Origin: Apiospora phragmitis
Taxonomy: Eukaryota > Ascomycota > Sordariomycetes > Amphisphaeriales > Apiosporaceae
Assembly (NCBI GenBank): GCA_038363925.1
Contig: JAQQWL010000002.1
Location: 1,426,001-1,490,000, forward strand
DNA: 64,000 nt
Reading direction: 5' to 3'
Shown here: in pieces, positions 24,690 through 36,478 of the stretch
Layout of the letters: each line of letters opens with the position of its first letter
Numbering within the stretch: the stretch's first letter is position 1
Notes under the pieces: model-generated
What the model was told of the DNA's origin: nothing
Database searches by the model: none
Seen by the model: the letters and a program-made list of their open reading frames with translations, nothing else
Program-made: the position numbers and the translations under genes

Positions 24690-26010
24690 ATGGAGTGCAG
24701 GTTCCGCATCAAGTTTCAAGTATACAGCGACGGCAGCGATGACGAGCAGCAGCAGCCTTCATCCTCCTTCACGCTGTTCTCCTCGCTCCCGCCGGAGCTG
24801 CGCCTCAAGATATGGGACCTGGCCGCCTCCGTCCCACGCATCATCATGGCCTCCTGCACCATCCACGCCCCGAACGCCGAGCAGCCGGAAAGCGACCCGG
24901 GCACCACGGGCGCCCAGGAGCAGCAACACCTGAGAGACCTGACGTCGCGCCGGCGCGGCCGCCGCTTCGTGCCCGCCGTGCTGCACGTCAACCACGAGGC
25001 GCGCACGCGGACCCTCGAGCGGCACTACGCCCTGGCCTTCAGCTGGAAGGTGCCGCACGTGTTCGCGTACATGGACGGGCGGCCGAACCAGAACCGGACC
25101 ATCCACCAACACAACATCAACGGGTCGTCGTCGTCGTCCGCGTTGGGTAGCGGCGGCGACCAGACGCCGCATTGGTCGGAGCCGCACGTCTACTTCAACT
25201 TCGAGCGCGACGCCCTCTACCTGCTCGGCGAGCTCGAGCCCTACGACGAGTTCGGCTTCAACTCGCCCATGACGTACTTCCTGCGCCGCGAGGACACGGC
25301 CCGCGTCCGCTGCGTCGCCCTCGCCTTCTCCGCCCTCAAGTACGGCGAGACGGGCAGCCAGCAGATCTTCGGCTCGCTGTTCCACGTCGTGGACCGGTTC
25401 CCCCTGTGTACCATAGCGACGCCGGAACTGACGCCGACAGCTCCTGGTATCAACGGCGGCGGCGGCAGCAGCAGCAGCAATGTTCAAGGAGAAGTAATAA
25501 ACGGCAGTAGCAGTTCTTCGACTACTACGAGCAAGATACCAGACCAACCGGAGCCGCACGTCCTGATATGCGTCATGCCCGGCGACGAATGGACGCACGC
25601 CCTCCTGGGCGGGACGGAGCCGCTGGTTAAGGGCCACCGGGGCGCGTGGGAAACAACAGCGGGACTTTGGCCACATGCCGCAGTCCCAGCGCAACCGGGA
25701 ACGACAACAACGCCAGAGCGAGAATGGCGGGCAGCTCGCGCGTACGGACTCGGAGGAGCATGAGGAGGAACCGGAAGAGCCCGAGAACGTGTTGCAGAAG
25801 ATCTGGACCGACTGGTACCGGGGCAGCATCGTCAGGTCGAGGATGGCCAGTGTGCGGTTCAAACTCATCACCGAGGACGAGCTCGAGAGCATAGTCACAG
25901 GACAGCCGTCTGCGCCCATCGCGACAAGTTCCACGGATGGGAGCTCGCGGCGGGATGATTACAAGGAGTTGCATGATGCGCTGGGAAAATATCTTCATGG
26001 TGCGGCATAA
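24690..26010 (+). CDS. 2EXR-domain protein of unknown function, one frameshift
   Basis: The N-terminal part carries FTLFSSLPPELRLKIWDLA and, later, VLHVNHEARTRTLERHY. These are the paired motifs of the 2EXR family, large in euascomycetes, which resembles an F-box-like start (LPxELRxxIWxxA) plus an (N/C)xEAR segment. No enzymatic role is established. Two Ser/Asn-rich insertions are coded by trinucleotide repeats (about residues 145-155 and 253-275). The frame closes early at 25763, but the adjacent frame carries a charged tail ending in KIWTDWYRGSIVRSRMASVRFKLITEDELE. One extra G at 25648-25650 explains the change; corrected length is 439 residues (1320 nt). The gene has a strong GC and third-position bias, which creates long antisense open frames. 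Confidence 0.8.
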
Positions 26011-26700
26011 AAGAAAAAAAACAAGGGACGGGAAAAGAGGGTCCGAGGTAGGCGTTGCGGGTGCTTTTGGTAAAGGGACTTTTATTATATGAGCCTACCT
26101 ACTAGATGATGGCGCGAATAATCCTTGGGGAAATAGCAGCGTCCGTGATAATATTTTCGCGGAGGGGGTAATAGAGAAAGAATATGTGTTATTGCCGTAT
26201 CCCGTCTACCGTCATTATCCCTTTCCCAAGTATACCGATACATACATCATCACGTTTGAGACGTTTATTCCACAGGATATATTCGGATAAACTGGCCTGT
26301 CAATCATGTACGGAAGGTGCTACACAAGTAGCAGTGCTTTTACCATGAATGGGATAGTCGAGATTTATTGCCACCAACTCAAGAATGACTACAGTCATCT
26401 ATCTACCAAGAGCAACGCAGCAGCAGCGCACTCGCGTAATCTTGGCCCGACACTTAATATGCTTGATGGTCCATATCGTGTAAGGACTAATCACCACCTC
26501 GGTCTCGTTCCCCTTTTTTTAGTTTCCATCGTTAGCTAACCAATGTAGCCCAATATCGTTCAGAGGCGTCGTTGATTCCGATGGCTATTCCACCATCCGA
26601 AGAAGAAAAACGTAGTAATCATCATCGTCCTCAAAAGTGCCTTCTGAGTTATATTATTCTGGTATCACACACGCCGAAAATAGAGAGAAATTCCACATCC
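26011..26700. other. Convergent 3' intergenic region
   Basis: It lies between the 2EXR gene (+) and the stop codon of crm1 (-). It is AT-richer than the flanking coding DNA. No gene was seen. Confidence 0.7.
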
Positions 26701-29700
26701 TCACAGCTCATCGTCATCGATCTCGATCTCAGACGGCTTCAGAAGACCGCCAACCTTTGATCGCCGCTCACGGTCGGCCTTCAGGTTGTCCCTGACCTCT
26801 TGTTCCTTCTCGACAGCATATAGATCCGCATTGTCACCGGCGTATTCCTTCAGTGAGATGAGGAAGTCACGCAGGTTCAGTCGGAATTTATCATACTGAT
26901 TGTTGAGCGTGAAGAGGCCTTCGATGAAGACGTTGATCTGGGCACTAAATCGGACCGAGAATTAGCAATAACTCCACTAGATGCCAAACAAGTTTGTACT
27001 TACACTTGAAGGTTGCCGAACGCCTTGCTCAAGAGAGTTCCAACGAAGTTAACGAGGAAATCACGGTTCGACGTTCCAGTAGGGGCCTGATCAATGTATA
27101 CTGGTCCCTGGATCTTAGGTGTACCGCCTTCTGCAGGCTGCACAAAGTTGAACAGCTTCATGAGAAGCATCGACTGCGTCTTGAAGCCGGCCTTGTGATC
27201 CGGATCCGTAAGGACGAAGAAGACATCCTGAAGGATGGTAATGAAGAATTGTTGGAAGAAGGCATTGGCCGTCTGCACATCCGTCTTCTCGGCAATGTTG
27301 TTGATAAGCTCCAGGCACATGTTAAGACCTGCGCCCTCAACATCACGGTTGTCATGCTTGCTTGCCCACATACAAGCGTCAATGACAAACTTGAACTGGC
27401 GGTTGTCCAGTTTCAGCAAGGCAGGGAAGCAGTGCAAGTTGATAGCACGCAGCAGGTTGAAGAACTCGACGCGATGTTCGGGGAACTCGGAAAAGTCCTT
27501 GTTGATCATATCCAGAGTACACTCGAAGACGTTCTGCATGATGACCGGAACTTGGTCCTCCATAAGCCCAGTAAGCTTCGAGATGATGGTGGACATGGCC
27601 TTGAGCACCTCCGCATCTCTTGCGCCGGGGACGTTGCGGTTGTAGTCAACCAACACCGAATCCAGCAGCTGGGGAACCATCTGCTGACGGACAGACTGCA
27701 GATCTTCGGCCTTATCCACGTACGTCTCGATCAACTTGAGGATTTCCTTCTTGATCGTTCGTAGTCCCCGGACCTTGGGCATCCGCGGGGCCAGGTCACC
27801 ATCACGAGCAACAGCCTCCGAGATAAGCTGACTTGTGGCGCGATACATCTGCAGCATGTCGAGATAAATGCGGCCAATCTGAGGATAGAAGTAGGGACCA
27901 ACTGATGAGCATGCTGATACATTGGTCTTCATAATGTTTCCGATGATCTTGATCGTTTCGGAATCTTGAAGGACCGTAGGGTCTGCAGTAGCAGCGCGGA
28001 TAATCTCATCCCAGGCCGCATTAGGAGCCCCCATCAAGTCAGCAAGTAGACGCTCTTGCAGGTGCTTGTTACCCTGTGCGTTCACCATGTATCCGCAGGC
28101 CTCGTAAAAGGTATGGACTTGCTGGGGCGTGAGATCGCACGTGATTCGGGGGAGATTCTTGACGATCTCCTCGATGAATGGTTCGTTCTCATTAGGTTGG
28201 AGAGCCACAAAATGACGTCTGCATTGGCGAGCAATCTTGATGAATGTGTCGCACGCCATATCCTGAACACCCTCGTGAGATTCATGCATGAATTCGAAGA
28301 GCTTGTTAACCACCGTCTTAAGGAATTTCCAGTGGGCTTTCAGGAATCGGGGATACTGCCCGACAATGTACATGATGTTGCTAGCGACAACAGCCTTGTT
28401 GTCTTTGCCGCGCTTCATCTCAGTCAGGCCGAGCAGATCCTTGATGACTGTGACAAGGAAACGCTTCTCAGTCTCCTCGTGCATGGCCAGTGAAATAGAA
28501 CCGATGGCCCAGCACAAAACGTTGCAGTTGTGCCAAGACCACTCACTGCCATCAACCTGTTTCTGCAACTTGTCCGTCATGATCTGCTCAGTATCATTGA
28601 CGTCAAGATGTGTCAGGTACACAAGACACTCTCGGATTGTCTTGTATAGCTGAACAGTGTCACTTTCCTTGACGAATTCTCGCACGATCTCACCCTCGTC
28701 GTTCTCAACAATGAGAACTTCTTCGGGTCGCACCATCTTCTCGATCATGACCACGCGCAGATTAGACAACACCTCCTTGTACTTATGCATCCGAAGGGGA
28801 AGCTGATTCAGTCTATTCGGGTCGAGAGCTCCAGAGTTCGCCATCAACAAGGGAGTCATCTCGTTCATGGGCGCAGCTTGCATCTCCTCGTAGAGTTCCT
28901 GGACCAGCTTAAGCCAGTAGTCTAGGCAAATCTTGAAAATCTCTCGATCCTCAATCTGCGAGATCCGGATCAAATAGAAGTGACCATGTGTCAGGTAATC
29001 ACGATTCGGAAGGTGTTCGATAAGACCGACGTGCTGCCCGAAGAAGTTGCACAAGAAAAGGGCCAAATTCTGTATGAACTCCTGATCTCTCGAGTTACTT
29101 TGAGGGTACGTGCTTTTCAGATCGAGCTCGAGAGGAATGATAGTCGCAATAGTGGTGAGAACTTCGCAGAACATCTTGACCAATTGTTCGCTGTAGGCAT
29201 TCGGTTGACCATGAGCAGCCGTTGTCAGTCCTCCAATCTCGGTGAATACCTGCAGAGTTATGTTTCGAAACTCCGGGACTTCGAGGAATCGTGTGCGCAG
29301 AGTGTCGATCAGGGGGGTCTCGAAGATGTAGCCCAGCGGAATCCAGTTGCAGAAACGTAATAACGTCTCAAGCGTCGCCTTGATCAGGGTAGGCTGGTTC
29401 GCTGTCGTGAGGATCTCTTGGCAGAGTTGAAAGATCTGGGAGAACTCGTTGCACATGGTGGTCTTGAGATTCCTCGTCTTGGCCGATGTCATCTGGTCCG
29501 CCGAGTAGTCGAATACCTCCTCGGACAGGAGGCGGAGGATGATCATGTTGTTCTCACAGATGGAGAGACTTATTTGGCAGGAGCCGATGATCTCGTTGAT
29601 AAAGGTCGGCCAGTTGTGCGGCCATTCTTGCTTCAATATGGAGATGAGCACCAAGTTGAGCTTGTTGAGTAGGGTGCGTTGGGTCTTTAGCGACTCCTCG

Positions 29701-30243
29701 GTGCTGGAGCAGTCGACGATGCTCTGGCCGACGAAATTACGGATTCCCAGACATTGCTCGCGCGGGAGCACCTTCCATCTTGTCATGATAACATGGTCGA
29801 GGACTTGGAGACCAAGATCTAGGACTTGTCAGCCTTACCACAACTCCTCACAGCATCGTGGACGCCCTTACACTTGGTTTGCGGATATGAAGCATCTGTT
29901 AGGATCTTGTCGACAAGTAGCCATGCATCGGGGTCTTCTTTGAACTAGAGACGCAATCAATCAGCTACCGACTTCGAGCACATGCCTACTCATTTAATTA
30001 ACACAAGAGAGGGAGCTGGAGGGGGGCTTACCTGGTTCAGGGCGGCTTGTGCAGCTTTTTGCTAGAGGCGGGGAAGATTCAAAAAGTCAGTACTTTGTAT
30101 CCTGCAGCGGGTTGCGAGGGGGCGCAAAGCAGATAGCGACGGCCAGAATTGAAGGGCCAGAAAAATCAATGGCATACCTGTTCGCCGCGGCCCTCGTAGA
30201 AGGAGCGGACCATGACGTCCAGCTCCTCGATCGTGGGCGCCAT
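26701..30243 (-). CDS. CRM1: Exportin-1 / Crm1 karyopherin
   Basis: Crm1 carries leucine-rich NES cargo from nucleus to cytoplasm with Ran-GTP. Five exons on minus (30243-30178, 30061-30032, 29944-29872, 29818-27004, 26944-26701) join to 1075 residues, matching yeast (1084). The N-terminus reads MAPTIEELDVMVRSFYEGRG. The CRIME region includes HVIMTRWKVLPREQC and LKQEWPHNWPTFINEI. The central HEAT repeats include LLRFCNWIPLGYIFETPLI, the acidic-loop region ENDEGEIVREFVKESDT and the NES-groove block RGKDNKAVVASNIMYIVGQY. The protein ends in an acidic EIEIDDDEL tail. At the position of human Cys528, the leptomycin B target, the sequence is GLTEMKRGKD (Thr, about residue 522), as in yeast and Aspergillus. 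No frameshift occurs in 3.2 kb of coding sequence. Confidence 0.97.
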
Positions 30244-32617
30244 GGTGGATGGTGGATGTGCGGACGAAAGGTCGAGGTCAAGATACGCGCCCGCAGAAGT
30301 GTGATGTGATCAAAGACGAAGCTTGCCGAGGCGGCCGTCGTGGGGAGGTTAGGTTTGGAGTGGTCAAGAGATGCTGCAAAATAAGACTGGAAGACAATGC
30401 AGTGCTCAATGGGATGGGAATATTGACCTGGGCAATCACGTAGGAAGTGAAAGAAAGAAAAAGTCGAAGTTACGGTCAGGCAAAGGTGGAGGAGAGTTCG
30501 TGAAATTGCAGAGCAGAGCAGAAGCAGAAGCAGCAGCTGGTATCAGAATCCGAATCAATGAAAGAGGCGGGTAGGTCGCGGTAGTAGTGGCTTTTGGTGG
30601 AGTCACTCTGGTCTGAAGTCACTCACTCAGTTGTTCAGCGAGCGAGTGTGCATGGAGGCAGCGCGTAGTTGGTAGAAGCAGCAGCAGAAAAAAAGTGAGG
30701 GGCACGGCAAGGTGGGCGGGTTGGCGGGGCAGGTAATTAAAGTGACAGCAGACTGGACAGACAACACAAGACAGGCTAAGTTATTATGTTCACTGAACAA
30801 CCACGGGTGGTTCGTCGGTGTCCGCGTCGCATCTAATGGCCATTGATCTCATTTACAAGAAGAAACAAGGTAAGCGGCTGAGTCCCTGGAGATTATCACT
30901 CAAGTTTATCCTACGCAGCCAGTACTTGAGTAAACATGAGAGCTCACCAGGAGGAACTCCCGACCAACCAATTTCACCACCATAACAGCCAGCCTAACAG
31001 ATGTCATAATGACCGAGTAAACAAGGCACACTTGAGTTATTACATTTGTATCGCTTACCCTAGTGTCCATATGCCTAAATATGCTATTCGAACGTTGTAC
31101 AAGTGCTGGCAGCATATCATACCTGTTTAGTCCAGTCTTGTCAAAGGCACTTCAATGTTCTGAGCGCACACTCTCGCACTCGCACGCTTTTAATCACACC
31201 CTCTTTCTGCCCCTCATTGAATCACTAGGTGACGACGTTTCTGGGCGCCCCTCTCTCGATCCACCCAAGCTATTGGGATTCTTAGGTCCGACTGTTTTCT
31301 TAGTAATTTGGTCCCAAGCCGCCCTAGGTTAGAAGGCCGCCTCGTTCATCGCCCTCCGGCCCTCCGGCACCAGGGCACTGTCTACAGCACAGTAAGGGAT
31401 ATCAGTTCTGGCTGAACATGCATCAATCAATATTCGTTTCTTTTGGACATGTCGCAGAAGTCTCGGATGCCCCCGTACTCACAATCGTTTCTATTAATAA
31501 TATATCTGGTCCTTGCTTGGTCAGCAAATGCTAGTATCACTTACACGCCTCGAAGGATGATATCATGATACTGCTGTTGCTGCCTAGCGAGTGAGCTTAA
31601 TTTGCTATCACCATGCATGGTCCGAGGCCATACGGATGCTGCATGAACCTCTCTCAAAACGGTTGCTGCTCTAAGTTACCTAATCCTCTGCTTCAAGTTC
31701 GTTGATAACTGCAAGTTGTCCGTTAAAGAGAGTATTGTTTTCCCCGTCATCGACTGTATCTTCTAGCAAATTCTCAATACACTGCATTACACGTAGCAAC
31801 CGAAAACACAGTCAGTAAGTGATATACGAGCTATCACAGTCAGGTAGCTCTGAGAAGACATCTTTCGATAACTCAGGCATCAACGACCACTTCTTAACGC
31901 CGAAATGATCAAGCATCCTCGCTGCTTTTAATCCATCTTTCCCCGTACGGCAGCCCAAGAACAACTTGCTGTTTCCATTTAAACACATCCAAACGGCCTG
32001 TGGAAACCGGGACATTGCGGATACTCAGGTGTCCATCGGTGACTGCAGGTGGTCCGGTCTGTGGATCCCCCTGGCCGCCGTATCGTCGGATGGCCTTCCT
32101 TCCGTTCAACCTCGCGAGCCTAGGTATGGTAGGTCGCAGCAAGGCCGGCATCCCTGATCTGATATCCACCTACCAAGATACACGATTTCTTGAGTGGTAG
32201 TTTGAATAATTTGTAAAAGGATTACTGGAGAGCTCCGTTCAAATCAAGACGGGTTTGTCAGCTAGATGCTCTGTTCGACTTATAATACTACCTAGAGGTA
32301 TTCCTGACAGGTTGGGCCCACCGTGTAAGGTAGACTAAAGAGGCACAAAGGAATAAAGCAGCAATGAATGCATTCCAGAGGAGCAGCAGATTTGGCGATA
32401 ATGACATCTCTCCCGAGGTATTATGCAGAGTACAAGTATTGTGTGTATGAAAAGGGATTACGAAAGGGCAATCCTGAGAATATAGACTAACTGGCAGCTC
32501 TCAGTATCTCGTGGTGCAGACATTTATTTTTATTCTACCTTTCTATAACGAGCCAGAATGTACATGGTCCTTTTATATCCCAATCACCCTAATTCGTTGT
32601 TCATGCGGCGTTCGAGT
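30244..32617. other. 2.4-kb gap without a recognisable gene
   Basis: It lies upstream of crm1 (-) and downstream of the aminotransferase (-). Minus-strand frames at 31812-32015 and 31909-32169 are open but not recognisable, and no splice model improved them. AT-rich stretches occur near 31500-31800 and 32200-32560. It probably contains the crm1 promoter and the aminotransferase 3' region. Confidence 0.55.
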
Positions 32618-34193
32618 TTATGCCTTGTAACCGCACTCTTCAAGACCATTTGACAGAGCCTTGATGGCCTTATCAATGTCCTTCCTGGCAGGATCCGTCT
32701 AGAGAAAACCAGTTAGCCTATATCTCTCGAAGAAATGTCAAATACAGAGGGACAGGGGAATTATGCTTACCACGCTGACTCCCATATGGCCGAACCGCAC
32801 ATACTTGGGTGCGATTTCCTTATGGATGCCACCAGCCCAGACGACACCGGCCTTGGCAAGCTTCGGCAGCAAGTCGGTCGCCTTGACGGGTTCTGGCAAG
32901 TAGATGGCAGTCATGCCGTGAGCCTGATCTTCGGGGTTCGAGGCGACCTGCTTGAGACCTAGGTCCGCCACAGCCTTCTTGATCCATCCGAGGCCTCGCG
33001 GTGCGTCGCAAAGCGCTCGGATAGCGGCTTCGACAGAATCTGGGTGAGTGCGGTGTGCAGAGCGTGGATCAACTGCGGCGAGGGCGTCGCGAAGTAGGAC
33101 GGCTTCTTGGCCTCGTAGTTCTGCATGATCGGCATCCAGTTCTTCATGGAAGCAAAGTACGTGGCGGGCGGGGTCTTGCGCGCCTTGAAAGCCTCGATGG
33201 CCTTGCCGCTGAACATGGATATCGACAGGCCGGCCGGGCATCCGATGGCCTTTTGACTCGCAGTCACAACACCGTCCAGCTTCCACGCGTCAAACTGAAT
33301 CTCCTCACAGGCGACACTGCAAACTCCATCCACAACGAGGAGCGTCTCGGGAGATACGCTCTTGACCAGCTTGGACAGGTTCTCCAGCTCGCTCAGGACA
33401 CCCGTTGAGGTGTCGACGTGGGTCACAGTAACCATCTTGAACTTCTTGCTCTTGAGCGCCTTCTCGATCTCGGGAAGCTGCGGTCGTCCACCCACGGTTC
33501 CGGTCAACTTGGTCAGCTTGGCACCATACGTCTCGAAGCAGTCGGCGAAACCATCTCCGAAGTAGCCGGTGCTGAGAACCAGAACATCCTCACCAGCCTC
33601 AACAAGATTGGCGGCCACGATGTCCCAACCCAAGGTACCAGATCCCGAAATCACAAAGGGTTGCGCAGAGGGGTCTGTGGTCTGGAAGAGCTTGCGCAGC
33701 ATCGAGATGGTGTCGCCAAAAGTCGCTACGAAGCCGGGTCCGACATGGGATTCGCTGCCAGACACATATTAGCAGGAGCTCCATGCATGAGTTTGAACTG
33801 ATGGAAAACTTGATCATGGGTAAAGCATGAATGCAAACACTGTTCGGAAGTCCGTCAAAAGGCGCGGTGTGGCTAAACTGACCTATAATGGCTCATGGAC
33901 TGAAGGACGTCATCGTCAAACTCGATGGGACCCGGGATGAGGAGGGTCGGATGTTCAAGTTGTGAAGACATGCTGCGCTGTGATGATGATGAAAGCTTAC
34001 GAGTCTGTACGGGGGATATAGAACGAGCTCTCGAAGGATTGGAAATGGAAGGGCCACCGGAGGGGAGATGTTGGGAGATCAGGGACAACCGGGAGGAAGG
34101 GGTCGATGATGATACATGGAGCGATAATGGGGGTGAGGAGGGGGAGCTGCTGCCGAGGTGGGGCAATGCTGTTCTTGAAGCTACTCTCCGCAT
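32618..34193 (-). CDS. AGX1: Alanine-glyoxylate aminotransferase (Agx1-like), one frameshift
   Basis: This PLP fold-type I enzyme converts glyoxylate and alanine to glycine and pyruvate. Exons on minus: 34193-33883, 33754-32771 and 32698-32618; a Ser codon is split at the first junction (HYSESHVGPGFVATFG). Motifs: LLIPGPIEFDDDVL, SGSGTLGWD for the cofactor phosphate, LLVVDGVCSVACEEI with the PLP-nitrogen Asp, and VVTASQKAIGCPAG with the Schiff-base Lys. The tail is GHMGVSVTDPARKDIDKAIKAL. A base is missing at 32984-32985 (minus GATGGATC); restoring it joins EASDG to IKKAVADLG and gives 458 residues. The first ATG opens with MRRVASRTALPHLG and a long Ser/Arg-rich stretch typical of a mitochondrial presequence. 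A second in-frame ATG at 33971 (MSSQLEHPTLL) would yield a form without it. Confidence 0.92.
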
Positions 34194-35077
34194 TTTGGCT
34201 CGTACGGTATGGAAGACCCGAAAGCTTGGCTGGCTGGCTTTTGCTGTTGGAGTCTGAGAAGGGGGGTGGCTCTTAGGTTTGCTGTTTCGGGCCAAGTCTA
34301 GCGAGTGAATCTAGTGACTACAATTGGCAGAACTTTGGACGGTTTCTGCAAGACGATGAGGAAAGCCGAGAGATGTCCGGTACAATAGAAAGAGCTTTAA
34401 GTGGACCGGATGAAAACGTTTGTTGCTTGAAGTCTTTAGAAATGCCCCTATCTGTCTTGCACAGTCCCGCCTACTTCCCAGATATGTTTTCGTATCTGGT
34501 TTAGTAATTCACTTGTGTAAGGCGTCAAGAAGAACCTCTATGGAACTTTACGATTACGATATCCAATCCCGAGCTCCGTGTTCGGGGCAAGCTTACATTG
34601 AAGCAAGGCTATCAATTGATCAACTACGGTTGCCAGATCCCTGTCCGGAACTGCTGTACCGCTCAATTGGACTGGACTGCGACAGGGGTTCAAAATAGGC
34701 GGCTAAGGTGCTGTAGGTCGGTGCATTGGAGGGCCCAGAAGCTAGAGCGTCGACGTCAACCCTATGCCGAAGCTCACGATTGGTGGCTGACCGACCGACC
34801 GACTCCCCGACCCGATCGAAACAGAACATACATACCGGCTTCATTCGCAAAGACTTCGGTAGCATTCCACAGGCCACGGCGATACTGTGATTTGGTGTAA
34901 TCATTGGGGGTTTCATTGCACGTCGATCGTTGTTAGACTACCGGCCTTGTGCAGCCCCGCTGGTTGATCGATTCGACACCACAGGCTGACGACACTGCGA
35001 CGGTTGTCCACCGCAGCCGCCTTTCGCCGATACAACTCTTGTGATCCAGCATCCCAAGGTCGCAAAGTTTCGCAAAC
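34194..35077. other. Divergent promoter region between AGX1 and VPS29
   Basis: This 884-nt region lies between the starts of two divergently transcribed genes. Frames here (34420-34698, 34598-34900) have no recognisable product. It should hold both promoters. Confidence 0.7.
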
Positions 35078-35972
35078 ATGGCCTTCTTAATCCTCGTCAT
35101 CGGCGATCTTCACATCCCGGACCGGGCTCTCGACATACCCGCCAAGGTACGACTTCATTTTAGTCCCCAGATCGGACAGCAAACCACCTCCTATTCCCCT
35201 TCCGAGACGAGCCCTTCACTACACTCCCTTTCACACGATCGCAATCGCTAACCCTTGCCACCGCATTTGCGCACCCCCCACAGTTCAAGAAGCTCCTCTC
35301 CCCCGGCAAGATCGGCCAAACGCTCTGCCTCGGCAACCTGACGGACAAGCACACGTACGAGTACCTGCGGTCGATCGCGCCGGACCTGAAGATCGTTAAG
35401 GGCCGCTTCGACGTCGAGGCGACATCCCTGCCCCTCTCGCAGGTGGTGACGCACGGCTCGCTGCGCGTCGGCTTCGTCGAGGGCTTCACGCTCGTGTCGA
35501 CGGAGCCCGACCTGCTGCTGGCCGAGGCCAACAAGCTCGACGTCGACGTCCTCTGCTGGGGCGGCACCCACCGCTTCGACGCCTTCGAGTACATGGACAA
35601 GTTCTTCGTCAACCCCGGGTCCGCCACAGGCGCCTACACGACGGGCTGGACCAAGGAGGGCGAGGAGATGGTGCCGAGCTTCTGCCTGATGGATGTGAGT
35701 GCCCTCCTCTTCTCTCTTCCTGGCTGGGCTCATAAGGAATTCTTGATGTGCGAATCGAAGAATCGAGGATACGCTGTTGTTGCTCAGGGGAGGCCATAGT
35801 GGGTCGCTCATATGTTCCTGGACCGTTTGCTCACTTGACACTCTAGGTCCAAGGAATTTCGCTCACGTTATACGTCTACCAGCTGAGAAAAGACGCGAAC
35901 GGGGTTGAGAATGTTGCGGTCGAGAAAGTTACGTATACGAAACCTGTAGAGCCTACAGGCGCCTCATCATGA
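35078..35972 (+). CDS. VPS29: Vacuolar protein sorting protein Vps29 (retromer subunit)
   Basis: Vps29 is the calcineurin-phosphoesterase-fold subunit of retromer; it binds Vps35 and supports endosome-to-Golgi recycling. Three exons (35078-35146, 35284-35694, 35847-35972) join to 201 residues, the usual length, without frameshift. The fold's landmarks are present: LILVIGDLHIPDRA, CLGNLTDKHTYEYLR, VKGRFDVE, TLVSTEPDLLLAEA and GGTHRFDAFEYMDKFFVNPGSATGAY. Compared with active phosphoesterases (GD.H, GNxD, GNHE, GHTH), several metal ligands are replaced: IHGH-like becomes VEGF and GHTH becomes GGTH. This agrees with the view that Vps29 is a scaffold rather than a phosphatase. Its divergent neighbour is AGX1. 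Confidence 0.97.
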
Positions 35973-36478
35973 TAGTAGGATTTGGAGCCGCGAGTCGGGG
36001 AACACGGGGAAAAACCAGGGTACAAGAAAATACCACCGCCTAATGAACGGAGGACAAGAGGAGCACATGGAAAAAGAAGCCGAGTATCGAAACGATGCTT
36101 CGTACATTGACTGCCGTGGGCCAAGCATCAGATCACCAGCAGTCATGTCAGTTCGAGCTAGGCAATTTACTGAATGAACACACAAGCAGGCCCGTTAGAA
36201 CGCCAGCCATGAAGTTGCAAGGCAGTCAGAAGTAGGAATTCGAAAGTTCATAATTGGTATCAAGCATCAGTAAAATCACAGTTGTACTCCAACGCTATGG
36301 CTAAGTAACTGAAAAGACATTTTGGTTCATTCTCGTCCATCAAAACAAAAGAGAGGGGGCATCATCCAAGCATTAATCGTTCAGAGACAGGATATCAAGG
36401 GAAAGACACAAACACCTGAACACCTTCAACATCGTATCCAACACCAAACACACTGGCATAAACACCAAACCCATCACT
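35973..36478. other. Convergent 3' intergenic region
   Basis: It lies between the stop codons of VPS29 (+) and the shugoshin gene (-). No gene was seen. Confidence 0.7.

Noticed and set aside
24759..25934. 391-residue open frame on the minus strand
   Set aside because: It is antisense to the 2EXR gene, whose strong GC third-position bias keeps the complementary frame open. It has no domain and the sense strand has clear family motifs.
28220..28270. Cys in the Crm1 motif DMACDTFIKI as the leptomycin B target
   Set aside because: Counting residues against human Crm1 places the reactive Cys528 in the GLCEQKRGKD block, about 57 residues earlier. Here that position is Thr.
33873..34295. Aminotransferase start at 34295
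   Set aside because: That codon is TTG. The first ATG in the frame is at 34193.
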